From: Candidatus Syntropharchaeum sp.
GTDB taxonomy: Archaea > Halobacteriota > Syntropharchaeia > Alkanophagales > Methanospirareceae
Direction: 5' to 3'
NCBI GenBank assembly: GCA_016782355.1
Contig: JADHYP010000038.1
Location: forward strand, 1-10,693
Length of the DNA: 10,693 bases
Part shown: one piece after another, positions 1 to 6,353 of the stretch
Layout: every line of letters begins with the position of its first letter
How positions within the stretch are numbered: position 1 is the first letter of the stretch
Notes under the pieces: generated by a model
Database searches by the model: none
The model's input: only the letters and a program-made list of their open reading frames with translations
Told to the model about the DNA's origin: nothing
Translations under genes and position numbers: made by a program

Positions 1-142
1 CATTCTCATTTTCTTCAATCCCTATTTCTACGTTTGACCCTTTGTTAAGCACATAGCCGCTTAGCCCCAGCGATTTTGCTACTCTATACACCGTAGGGCG
101 GAAACCAACGCCTTGCACTGTTCCTCTGATGAATATCTTCAT
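1..142 (-). CDS. hypF: HypF N-terminus (partial; acylphosphatase-like domain of the carbamoyltransferase)
   Basis: The first 47 residues are visible before the gene runs off the left edge. They carry the acylphosphatase-like opening [15 protein letters not shown] (residues 6-20), followed by [19 protein letters not shown]. The GVGFRP-x-VYR form is typical of HypF rather than of free-standing acylphosphatases, which usually have GVGFR followed by an aromatic residue. HypF uses carbamoyl phosphate and ATP to make the thiocarbamate on HypE that becomes the cyanide ligands of [NiFe]-hydrogenases, in the cytoplasm. The ATG lies inside the stop of the upstream TorD-like gene (ATGA overlap at 139-142), which points to translational coupling within one operon. 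A stand-alone acylphosphatase cannot be excluded because the YrdC-like and Kae1-like domains lie outside the window. Confidence 0.82.
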   Translation of the reverse strand, partial: MKIFIRGTVQGVGFRPTVYRVAKSLGLSGYVLNKGSNVEIGIEENEN

Positions 143-801
143 TTCTGCACGGTTTCCAACAATTCCTCGACCACCGCATCCTCCAGCAGAAGAAAACCTT
201 TTGTGAGTCTCGCAATGCCACCATAGAAATCCGATAGCTCGCATTCGTATAACTCATCGCAGAACTCCGGCACCCACCTCAATAAATGGTCGTTCAGAAA
301 ATCTCTTTGCAGGTTTAAGCATTCCACAAACCTTTTCTTTTCTAAAGAAGCGGACAATTCCTCCTCGCATAGATGGTGCATAAACTTGAGCTCAAATGCG
401 ATATGGTCTTCTGGCTCTGCATAATCCCGTGACTTAACGATGCCCGCTTTTCTGTAATCCCGCTTCACCTTTAACAGCGATTGCCCCATTAGCTTACCGT
501 CTATCCACCACGACTCGTATGGCTGCACCGGGAGTCTATGAGGACCGATGAAGAGGCGAGTGTACTCATCTATCAGGTCTTCATGCAATTCATCAATGGT
601 TTTGCCCTTGCGCTTCTCCATGAACTCCTTTAATACACGAAATCCCTCGGATAGCTCTTCGTCTAATGTTAAGCGAGGGAAATAGAACTTTCCGTTCACC
701 ATATCATCTACAAACACTCTCGGCGGCTCCTCTAAATACATACGATGCAAAAAGGCATAGAAGTTTCTTCTCATTTCCAAAATCTCTTTTGTTTCTTCCA
801 T
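139..801 (-). CDS. TorD/DmsD/NarJ-family molybdoenzyme chaperone
   Basis: A 220-residue, largely helical protein of the usual TorD-family length. The family hallmark is present: [19 protein letters not shown] at about residues 79-97, then EPEDH at 129-133 followed by an acidic helix ([14 protein letters not shown]). TorD-type proteins are cytoplasmic chaperones that bind the apo-form or leader peptide of molybdopterin (or tungsten) oxidoreductases such as DMSO/TMAO reductases or formate dehydrogenases until the cofactor is inserted. No client enzyme lies in the window; it may lie beyond hypF or elsewhere. The gene starts 21 bp after the nuclease-like gene and overlaps hypF by 4 bp, so it is probably co-transcribed. 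The ribosome binding site before the ATG at 801 is weak (GAG, 6 nt upstream). The family call is firm; the client is unknown. Confidence 0.85.
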   Translation of the reverse strand: MEETKEILEMRRNFYAFLHRMYLEEPPRVFVDDMVNGKFYFPRLTLDEELSEGFRVLKEFMEKRKGKTIDELHEDLIDEYTRLFIGPHRLPVQPYESWWIDGKLMGQSLLKVKRDYRKAGIVKSRDYAEPEDHIAFELKFMHHLCEEELSASLEKKRFVECLNLQRDFLNDHLLRWVPEFCDELYECELSDFYGGIARLTKGFLLLEDAVVEELLETVQK

Positions 802-822
802 CGTTTTCTCATTTTAGCATTA

Positions 823-1503
823 TTATAGCGAGGTGTAAACGGCTATATTGAACTTATCAGCGAGCCTTTTTGCTTTATCATCGATGAAAGGCGTGACGAG
901 AATCAACTTTGGCTTCATTTCTTTTTCTTTATAGTAAAGTTCCCCAAGCCTCTTAAAAGTGGAAACGTCCCCTCGTGAAGTGCTGGATTTTATCTCTACC
1001 AGCCAGTGTTCACCGTTTTTTACTGCTACATCTACTTGAACTATGCTGCGATGCCCGAAGACAAGCCCTTCTGTATCTTCCGTTACCCACTCGCTAACCT
1101 TCACGCCAAACCGCTCCTCGAAAATTCCTCTTAAACCCTCTCTGAATGCGGATTCTGCCATTATTCCCCAACGAGCACCTATCGCTGATAACGTGACATC
1201 CATTTTATCTATCCTGTGTGAATGCCCCTCCAGTACCTTTGAATGCTCCTCTATCCGCTGCGTTAACTCCTTTATAGCGACGGAATGCCCCTCCAGTACC
1301 TTTGAATGCTCCTCAAACCTTGCATTGAAATCTTTCCTGAGAGCTTTTATTTCCTCAAGAATACTCATTATCTCCTCTTTTGTGCAAAACGTTTCGCTTA
1401 GTATCCCGATTATCTCGAACCTGAATTTCGGGTCTTCCTTGAGTACGCGAGGCAGTTCCTTCTTGATAAGCAATTCTAATTCCGATTCTATATCTGCGCC
1501 CAT
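823..1503 (-). CDS. Coiled-coil protein with C-terminal PD-(D/E)XK nuclease-like domain (DUF3782-like)
   Basis: A 226-residue protein in two parts. Residues 1-105 are helical and charged, with a heptad-type coiled coil (about 45-103) that contains an 11-residue block, EEHSKVLEGHS, twice, at 64-74 and 85-95, exactly 21 residues (three heptads) apart. Residues 110-226 look like a PD-(D/E)XK fold: Glu118 in the first helix (MAESAFREGL), Asp158 in IVQVDVAV, and Glu170-x-Lys172 in WLVEIKSS, followed by a helix and the strand LILVTPF. This layout matches archaeal and cyanobacterial DUF3782-type proteins, which are often multicopy and have no established function. No signal peptide or membrane segment is visible. 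It sits between an iron-sulfur protein gene and a TorD gene on the same strand. It could be an unrelated insertion into the operon; a nuclease role is inferred from the motif only. Confidence 0.75.
   Translation of the reverse strand: MGADIESELELLIKKELPRVLKEDPKFRFEIIGILSETFCTKEEIMSILEEIKALRKDFNARFEEHSKVLEGHSVAIKELTQRIEEHSKVLEGHSHRIDKMDVTLSAIGARWGIMAESAFREGLRGIFEERFGVKVSEWVTEDTEGLVFGHRSIVQVDVAVKNGEHWLVEIKSSTSRGDVSTFKRLGELYYKEKEMKPKLILVTPFIDDKAKRLADKFNIAVYTSL
1220..1314. repeat. Two exact 32-bp direct repeats inside the coiled-coil gene
   Basis: A 32-bp stretch beginning gaatgcccctccagtacctt occurs identically at 1220-1251 and 1283-1314, offset by 63 bp. The offset is 21 codons, so the repeats encode the duplicated EEHSKVLEGHS blocks in frame and keep the heptad register. 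Identity at the DNA level, third positions included, suggests a recent internal duplication or gene conversion. Confidence 0.9.
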
Positions 1504-1539
1504 GATATCTTTATTTCACAATTAATTTACTACACGCAC

Positions 1540-1549
1540 CTATTTAAAT
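1540..1549 (-). promoter_or_regulatory. Possible TATA box for the nuclease-like gene
   Basis: On the minus strand this reads ATTTAAATAG and overlaps the stop codon of the iron-sulfur protein gene. Its centre is about 40 nt before the ATG at 1503, which would give a leader of roughly 15 nt. It resembles the boxes before radA and apgM. The nuclease-like gene may therefore have its own promoter inside the apparent operon. This rests on AT-rich similarity only. Confidence 0.3.
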
Positions 1550-3618
1550 GTAATCACCTTCTCAACTGCTTTTGAAGCTCGGCAGTCTCCGCAATATCCG
1601 AGCAATTCTAATTGCGCCTCTACGCTGAGTTCTCCTTTCCCTTCACCTTCTCTTAATATGCCTGAAATCCGCTCAAACGCCGCCCTGCTCATGAATAATT
1701 TCCCACATCCCGCACATGCAATGAGCTCAGATTCAGCCACTTTTCGCCCTTCCTTCTCAACCAGCCTCGAAAAATCAAGCACACGCTTCAAATAAATCGC
1801 TTCTTCCGGGCATGCTCGCTCGCACAAGCCGCAGGCAATACAGCGCCCATATACAAAATTGATTTTATTCTCGTCCTTGCTCAGGGCATTTGTCGAGCAC
1901 ATATTCACGCAAGCATTGCACATCGTGCATTTAGAAGCGTCAATAAGCACGTCTGCGAATGGAAATTGCGTATTCTCCGCTACTAAAGTCGGATGCGCTT
2001 TTGTTCTCGATGAGAAGCTTTGTATCAAGTCCAATAAGACTTCCCTTTTTGGCTTATCAAAATCAATCTTCCCCGCGGTTTTCACGTTTTTAAGCGGAGA
2101 TGGGTTTAGCTTCCCCACGAAATCCGCGCTTATCTTGACGTAGTTATCCGGGAGCTGACCATCGTTTATCAATAGCACCCTTTCTCCTGAACCTGAACCT
2201 GAACCTGAACCTAAATCGAATGCTGACAAGGTCATATTTGCGAATTTTATCGTTGATTCTATCGTTTCACGGTGACAGTTCTCGCAGCCCAACAGAATAA
2301 CGCCATCAGCTCCAAGCGCAAACGCACCGAGTATCTGTGTTTCGGAGAGTAAATCAATGCAAGGCACGAAGAGTGGTAGCAACGCGGGATAATTTATTTT
2401 CTTCCTCCCAACGGCATTTAAGGTCTCAAAGTGTTCTGGACAGACAAATAAAAGTACTTTTTTGGCTAAATCACCCGATAATAGGTTTTCTATTTGAGAA
2501 TATATTAAATGGTTTGGATATTCTTGTAACTGCGGAACGGATAAAGGGCATAGCGAAGTGCATAGCCCGCATCCTTGACAGCTCACATCGCTGAACGCTA
2601 TTTTATCCCCATCCCTCGTTATCGCCCCGTAGGGACAGGGTAAACAGGACTCACAGCCAATTAATTCGCTCCTACCACTTGCACATCTTTCCAAATCCAG
2701 GTCCAAAAACTTATCCTTCTCTATTTCACCTAAATTCGATACGAGTTCAATCGTTTTGCCCAGTGCATCTTCATCATCCACCGCCGCCGTATAAATCCCG
2801 AATTGTGCTGCCCACTTCCATTCCTTGCCCTTATCTTTGGTTATCGCCAGAATCTGCCCTGCATGAATGACCTCCCGACTGTGGAAATCAATGGCATCCG
2901 TCGGACATACCTCAATGCAGTCGCCGCATTCATCGCACCCCTCCTCAATCGTGTACACCGCGTCATATCGTATCGCATTCTTCGGACACGCATCAGCGCA
3001 AAGACCACAGGATATGCACCGCCCCACAGCTATATTCCTCTCGATTTCCACCTCAAATTCGCCGATATTTCCCCTTACTGCTTTAACTTCGCCAACGTGT
3101 ATCACAACGTCATCACACCATTCTTGCACGTTCTTTGTCACCAGATGCACGTTAGCCAGATTGGAAAGACTTTTTGCAACTTCTATTGCTCCTCCATCCC
3201 CTACCACCAGCACATCGTATCCAACGTCCACCGCGATTTTTTTAGGTTCGGGAATTGAGCTTTTTAGCGCGACATAACCGATAGCGGCTCTTAACATGCA
3301 CTTCGCCTTTTCCGTCGCTTCTTTTCTTTCATGCACCCAGCCACAGTGTTCGCGGACGTTTAAGAAGAAAGTATCACAGCCAAATCCCGATGTCACGCGT
3401 TCAAAGATGCGCTTTTTTTCCGTGCACCCAACTATTATTATGCCATCAAGCCCAAATCTTCTGAAGTCGTCTATGATATAATCTAACCCGCCCTGGCACA
3501 GTTGGTCATGGAGTTCAACGACCTCAACTTCTTTCTCATTCCCCAAGCCTTTTTTGACCTTTTTAAAATCTATGTTTACGGTATTGTTGCAGGTGCAAAG
3601 GAAGATACCCAGTCTCAT
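1540..3618 (-). CDS. HdrA-like multi-[4Fe-4S] protein with MvhD-like domain and degenerate flavin domain
   Basis: A 692-residue mosaic redox protein. Residues 1-120 resemble the HdrA N-terminal domain (GIFLCTC at 4-10, C41, C65, and VREHCGWVH around C92). Residues 134-200 begin like a Rossmann fold (DVLVVGDGGAIEVAKSL), but the GxGxxG motif is broken and the domain is very short. Ferredoxin motifs follow: CxxCxxCxxxCP at 201-211 and 228-238; an incomplete set at 322/325/328 (C312 nearby) with a complete one at 347-357; and a further pair at 564-574 and 593-603. Between them, about 387-460 resembles MvhD/FrhD (FVCPEHFE, FALGADGVILLGCENCH). The tail has CxxC pairs at 635/638 and 676/679, possibly a metal knuckle. 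It is probably a cytoplasmic electron carrier or adaptor between oxidoreductases, without flavin bifurcation. RBS AAAGGT lies 6 nt before the ATG. True HdrA is unlikely; partners are unknown. Confidence 0.8.
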   Translation of the reverse strand: MRLGIFLCTCNNTVNIDFKKVKKGLGNEKEVEVVELHDQLCQGGLDYIIDDFRRFGLDGIIIVGCTEKKRIFERVTSGFGCDTFFLNVREHCGWVHERKEATEKAKCMLRAAIGYVALKSSIPEPKKIAVDVGYDVLVVGDGGAIEVAKSLSNLANVHLVTKNVQEWCDDVVIHVGEVKAVRGNIGEFEVEIERNIAVGRCISCGLCADACPKNAIRYDAVYTIEEGCDECGDCIEVCPTDAIDFHSREVIHAGQILAITKDKGKEWKWAAQFGIYTAAVDDEDALGKTIELVSNLGEIEKDKFLDLDLERCASGRSELIGCESCLPCPYGAITRDGDKIAFSDVSCQGCGLCTSLCPLSVPQLQEYPNHLIYSQIENLLSGDLAKKVLLFVCPEHFETLNAVGRKKINYPALLPLFVPCIDLLSETQILGAFALGADGVILLGCENCHRETIESTIKFANMTLSAFDLGSGSGSGSGERVLLINDGQLPDNYVKISADFVGKLNPSPLKNVKTAGKIDFDKPKREVLLDLIQSFSSRTKAHPTLVAENTQFPFADVLIDASKCTMCNACVNMCSTNALSKDENKINFVYGRCIACGLCERACPEEAIYLKRVLDFSRLVEKEGRKVAESELIACAGCGKLFMSRAAFERISGILREGEGKGELSVEAQLELLGYCGDCRASKAVEKVITFK
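2186..2212 (-). repeat. Hexanucleotide microsatellite encoding a Gly-Ser linker
   Basis: Four full copies plus half a copy of CCTGAA (plus strand) run in tandem. On the coding strand they encode alternating Gly-Ser (GSGSGSGSG, residues 470-478) just after the MvhD-like domain. Because the unit is 6 bp, gain or loss of copies keeps the frame and changes only linker length. Confidence 0.9.
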
Positions 3619-3622
3619 AAAA

Positions 3623-3630
3623 CTACCTTT
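3623..3630 (-). promoter_or_regulatory. Ribosome binding site of the HdrA-like gene
   Basis: The minus strand reads AAAGGTAG, with the AAAGGT core ending 6 nt before the ATG at 3618. This is a good anti-16S match at normal spacing and supports that start. Confidence 0.6.
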
Positions 3631-3663
3631 TTCTTAGTGTAATAAAAATGTTTTTGTTCCAGG

Positions 3664-3673
3664 TTTATATTTT
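3664..3673 (-). promoter_or_regulatory. TATA-like box for the HdrA-like operon
   Basis: The minus strand reads AAAATATAAA within the 96-bp divergent intergenic region. A start about 25 nt downstream would fall near 3643, giving a leader of about 25 nt that contains the AAAGGT site. The same bases read TTTATATTTT on the plus strand and might also serve the prenyl synthase gene. Confidence 0.4.
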
Positions 3674-3688
3674 CAAAATAGTGAGGTA

Positions 3689-3697
3689 TTTTATAAA
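3689..3697 (+). promoter_or_regulatory. TATA-like box for the first isoprenyl diphosphate synthase operon
   Basis: The sequence ttttataaa is centred about 22 nt before the ATG at 3715. Transcription would begin near 3717-3720, which implies a leaderless message, perhaps starting at the in-frame ATG at 3721 instead. If the upstream box at 3664 is used instead, an AAAGGGA site at 3695-3701 would be in the leader, 13 nt from the first ATG. Confidence 0.4.
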
Positions 3698-3714
3698 GGG
3701 AGTTTATATATTGA

Positions 3715-4734
3715 ATGGAGATGAAAGAAGGTATGCTTCGAGAGGAAGTGCAGCATTTCAACCGCAAGTTATCCGGGGTCATTGAGGAAAAGATGCGGGG
3801 ATGCTCAAATAAAATTCTATACGATGCGCTGAACTATATACGGGATACGGGTGGAAAGCGACTTCGTCCTATCATCTGCCTTCTATCGGCGGAGGCGGTT
3901 GGTGGCTCCAGGGACAAAGCTTTGTACACCGCCGTAGCTATTGAACTCCTCCATAATGCTTCTCTGGTTCATGATGATATTATAGATGAGAATTACATAC
4001 GAAGGAAAAACCCTTCCAATCCCGCAAGGTATGGCGAAAAAAAGGCGATAGTCATAGGTGATTTTTTGTTTGGGCTTTCTTGCGAGATGCTTGCGAGATG
4101 CGGAGTGCCAGAAGTCGTGGGTTTGGTTTCGGGTGCTGTTTCCGACGTTGCCATGGGGCAGTATTTAGAGTTCACGTTAAGGTTACGGAACTTACAAGAG
4201 GTGACGGAGCAATCTTACATGGAGGTGGCAGCGCTGAAAACCGCTTCTGTATTTATGGCGAGCACAGCTTCAGGTGCCATACTGGGTTGTGGAAGCGAAG
4301 CAGAAGTAGAGAATCTTCGCAATTATGGTAAAAATTTGGGCTTGGCATTCCAGATTCAGGATGACGTTTTAGATATCTGCGGCGACCCTGCGAAAACAGG
4401 AAAGCCCGTGGGGTTGGACATCAAAAATGGTGAAAGAACCATTCTTCTCATTCATGCATTAAATCATGTAAATACTTCGGAAAAAGAGTATTTGATAGAG
4501 ATTCTGTCAAGGGAAAGTATTGGCAGTTCTGATATTGACAGGGTCCGGGGAATTTTCATAAATTCCGGCTCGATTAACTATGCAATCCGGCTATCTAACG
4601 ACCTCGTGTGGGGTGCGAAAAAGTGTATTGAAGGACTCGAAGATTCGGAAGCGAAGGGTAAACTTGAATACATTGCTGATTTTGCCGCAAAACGAATAGA
4701 AAATCAAGCTTTGGCTGCTTTCATACAACGATGA
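3715..4734 (+). CDS. Trans-isoprenyl diphosphate synthase, possibly long-chain type
   Basis: A 339-residue member of the polyprenyl synthetase family, full length. It has GGKRLRP (46-52), the first Asp-rich motif DDIID (87-91) followed by RRK, GQYLEF (148-153), the Lys-Thr pair at 175-176, the second Asp-rich motif DDVLD (216-220), and GKPVGLDIKNGERT (229-242). It condenses isopentenyl diphosphate onto an allylic primer with Mg2+ in the cytoplasm. The residue five before the first Asp is Ala82 (HNASLVHDD), small as in long-chain synthases, whereas the second paralogue in this window has Phe there. By family rules this suggests a product longer than C20, such as a side chain for a membrane electron carrier, but that is inference. 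The start is uncertain among ATGs at 3715, 3721 and 3733. It is followed at 27 bp by a PfkB kinase gene. Confidence 0.88.
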   Translation: MEMKEGMLREEVQHFNRKLSGVIEEKMRGCSNKILYDALNYIRDTGGKRLRPIICLLSAEAVGGSRDKALYTAVAIELLHNASLVHDDIIDENYIRRKNPSNPARYGEKKAIVIGDFLFGLSCEMLARCGVPEVVGLVSGAVSDVAMGQYLEFTLRLRNLQEVTEQSYMEVAALKTASVFMASTASGAILGCGSEAEVENLRNYGKNLGLAFQIQDDVLDICGDPAKTGKPVGLDIKNGERTILLIHALNHVNTSEKEYLIEILSRESIGSSDIDRVRGIFINSGSINYAIRLSNDLVWGAKKCIEGLEDSEAKGKLEYIADFAAKRIENQALAAFIQR

Positions 4735-4761
4735 ATAACTTTGGAAGACCTAAAGTAGTCT

Positions 4762-5748
4762 ATGACAACAAAGCAAGAAGGGGACCATGCGGAGAGGGGA
4801 AGAGAAAGACATGACTATGACGTAATAGCCATAGGTGACGTGTTCTGTGATATAGCCACGCTGCCAATCCGGGATTATCCGGAGCGTGACAAGCAGATAG
4901 GCTGTGAATTTATGCTTAGCATCGGAGGTCAGGCGGGGAACTGCGCCGCTGCATGTGCTTCCCTGGGATTGAAAACTGCACTCATCTGCAAAACGGGAAA
5001 CGACGTGCTTTCGAGTTGGGTAACGTCAGAGTTGCAAAAATCGTGCGTTAGCTGCTTCGCCACGGTCTCCGAAAAAGAAGAGCACCCGGGGATAACGGTA
5101 AGCATATCCTTTGAAGACGGCAGCAGGTCTATGCTGTCCGACAGGGGAGCGAATTTAGACTTGAAGGAAGAGGATATAGACTTTGAACTTCTGCGGAAAA
5201 CAAGATTCTTGATGCGTGCCGGTCACTGGAACACAGCGGGTCTTTTTCCATCAAACAAAAAAACACTCGGTTTTGCTAAATCCGCAGGCGGCGTTTATAC
5301 CGGCGTAGATATAGGATGGAGCGCCTACCTTGGATGGACGGCATCAGCAAGACAAACCGTTTTTGATTTCCTCCCTTATACTGATTTTCTTTTTGTTAAC
5401 GAAGCGGAGATAAGGGGATTGTGTGGGAAGGAGAAAGAGGGGGAAGGAGAGCATGAATTATTAGAAAAAGGATGTAAAAACGTGATTGTTCATAGAGGTG
5501 CAAAGGGTTCCTCGTGGATAACCAAAGATTTTGATATAAACTGTCCTGCGTTTAACGTGAAGCCGATAAGCCCAACGGGTGTGGGGGACGTGTTTAACGC
5601 AGGTTTTATATTCGCCTTCTTGCGAGAAAAGGAAGCGGAGGAGTGTCTTAGATTTGCTAATGCCTGTGCTGCAATACATATAAGTAAAAGAAGAGTGGGA
5701 AACGTATTTCCTACAATGAAGGAAGTGGAGGTGTTATATAGGCAATAA
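4762..5748 (+). CDS. PfkB-family carbohydrate/nucleoside kinase
   Basis: A 328-residue ribokinase-like kinase. It opens with a charged tail of about 18 residues before the first strand (YDVIAIGDVFCDI), then carries the N-terminal PfkB signature region GGQAGNCAAA (55-64), the nucleotide-side motif NEAE (213-216) and the C-terminal signature SPTGVGDVFNAGF (270-282) with catalytic Asp276. The usual leading Asp of DTxGAGD, which in ribokinase contributes to the monovalent-cation site, is Ser270 here. The family transfers the ATP gamma-phosphate to a hydroxymethyl group of a sugar or nucleoside; I cannot name the substrate. The ATG at 4762 is the first usable start, as an in-frame stop lies just upstream at 4756-4758. 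It lies between a prenyl synthase gene (27 bp) and an arginine decarboxylase gene (24 bp), and so is probably co-transcribed with both. Confidence 0.85.
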   Translation: MTTKQEGDHAERGRERHDYDVIAIGDVFCDIATLPIRDYPERDKQIGCEFMLSIGGQAGNCAAACASLGLKTALICKTGNDVLSSWVTSELQKSCVSCFATVSEKEEHPGITVSISFEDGSRSMLSDRGANLDLKEEDIDFELLRKTRFLMRAGHWNTAGLFPSNKKTLGFAKSAGGVYTGVDIGWSAYLGWTASARQTVFDFLPYTDFLFVNEAEIRGLCGKEKEGEGEHELLEKGCKNVIVHRGAKGSSWITKDFDINCPAFNVKPISPTGVGDVFNAGFIFAFLREKEAEECLRFANACAAIHISKRRVGNVFPTMKEVEVLYRQ

Positions 5749-5760
5749 GGCAAAAGGCAA

Positions 5761-5766
5761 GGTGAG
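5761..5766 (+). promoter_or_regulatory. Ribosome binding site of the arginine decarboxylase gene
   Basis: GGTGAG lies 6 nt before the ATG at 5773, a strong match at standard spacing. It supports that start, and no TATA-like box is seen in the 24-bp gap, which agrees with operon transcription. Confidence 0.6.
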
Positions 5767-5772
5767 TCAGAA

Positions 5773-6273
5773 ATGGAGAAAGAGAAATTGATACCGAGGG
5801 CGTTTTTTGTCACTTCCGGTGTGGGCATGGACTTTGAGCAGGCTATCGCTTTTGACCTCGCTTTAAGTAATGCAGGGATAAGCGAATGCAATCTGGTAGA
5901 GGTTTCATCCATACTACCTGCGAACGCGGTGGAAATAGAGCGAAGCGAAGTGACGCTAACACCCGGGGAAATAACGTTTTGCGTGATGTCAAGAGCAGAT
6001 GGTGAATCGGGCGAGGTAATTGGCGCGGGTATAGGATACGGCAGGATAGGAAGCGAAAATGAGCATGGATTCGGTATCATCTGCGAGCATCATGGGCATT
6101 ATTCAAGGGAATATCTGGTGGCGAAGCTAAGCGAGAAGTTATATACGATGGCAGAGACACGGATTCATGATAAGAAAATAGAAATAGGGGGAAAGAAGTT
6201 AGAAGTGAAATCAGAGGAGGTAGAAGTGGGTAAATTCGGCTCGGTAGTAGTAGCACTGGTGTTTGTATTTTGA
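5773..6273 (+). CDS. pdaD: Pyruvoyl-dependent arginine decarboxylase
   Basis: A 166-residue proenzyme of the usual PvlArgDC length. The self-cleavage site is EVSSILPA: by analogy with the Methanocaldococcus jannaschii enzyme, the chain breaks between Ser45 and Ser46, and Ser46 becomes the pyruvoyl group of the alpha subunit. Other family marks are SGVG near the N-terminus, AGIGYGRIGS (85-94) and Glu105 in GIICEHHGH, the probable general acid. The enzyme decarboxylates L-arginine to agmatine, the first step of archaeal polyamine synthesis, and works as an (alpha-beta)3 trimer in the cytoplasm. All expected catalytic residues are visible, so it should be active. It is the last gene of the prenyl synthase/PfkB kinase group; radA follows after 80 bp with its own promoter. 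I see no functional link with the two upstream genes. Confidence 0.93.
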   Translation: MEKEKLIPRAFFVTSGVGMDFEQAIAFDLALSNAGISECNLVEVSSILPANAVEIERSEVTLTPGEITFCVMSRADGESGEVIGAGIGYGRIGSENEHGFGIICEHHGHYSREYLVAKLSEKLYTMAETRIHDKKIEIGGKKLEVKSEEVEVGKFGSVVVALVFVF

Positions 6274-6285
6274 TTTGAGCGAAGG

Positions 6286-6294
6286 TTTAAATAT
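6286..6294 (+). promoter_or_regulatory. TATA box and upstream element of radA
   Basis: TTTAAATAT is preceded by the purine-rich GAAGG, as expected of a BRE/TATA pair. Initiation about 25 nt downstream (near 6315) would leave a leader of about 40 nt containing the GGTGA site before the GTG start. Confidence 0.5.
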
Positions 6295-6339
6295 TAAGAT
6301 ATTTGACGTATTGTTATACCTATTATTCTGGTGGTAAGA

Positions 6340-6344
6340 GGTGA
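6340..6344 (+). promoter_or_regulatory. Ribosome binding site of radA
   Basis: GGTGA lies 9 nt before a GTG start at 6354. No in-frame ATG occurs nearby and the protein begins directly at the helix-hairpin-helix domain ([11 protein letters not shown]), as RadA proteins do, so the GTG start is preferred. Confidence 0.5.
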
Positions 6345-6353
6345 AGAGAGGAA

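Noticed and set aside
61..73. The RadA linker FETGD (within radA, residues 63-67) differs from the F-x-x-A oligomerisation motif of other RadA/Rad51 proteins.
   Set aside because: As I recall, methanogen RadA proteins commonly have this form, so I do not regard it as a defect. The coordinates here are residue numbers in RadA; on the window the site is near 6540-6554.
1220..1314. Two 32-bp repeats separated by 31 bp look like a CRISPR repeat-spacer-repeat unit.
   Set aside because: Only two copies exist, they are in frame inside a coding sequence, and the 63-bp period matches three heptads of a coiled coil. No cas genes are nearby.
1043..1525. A 160-codon plus-strand open frame.
   Set aside because: It is the antisense shadow of the nuclease-like gene; its Ser- and Cys-rich repeats only mirror the duplicated coiled-coil codons.
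3619..3714. A possible small RNA or extra small gene in the divergent intergenic region.
   Set aside because: At 96 bp and very AT-rich it is fully explained by two promoters and a ribosome binding site; I see no stable hairpin or coding frame.
5490..6080. A 196-codon open frame on the minus strand.
   Set aside because: It lies antisense to the PfkB kinase and arginine decarboxylase genes, both with clear family motifs. Its translation is low in complexity, with no recognisable domain.
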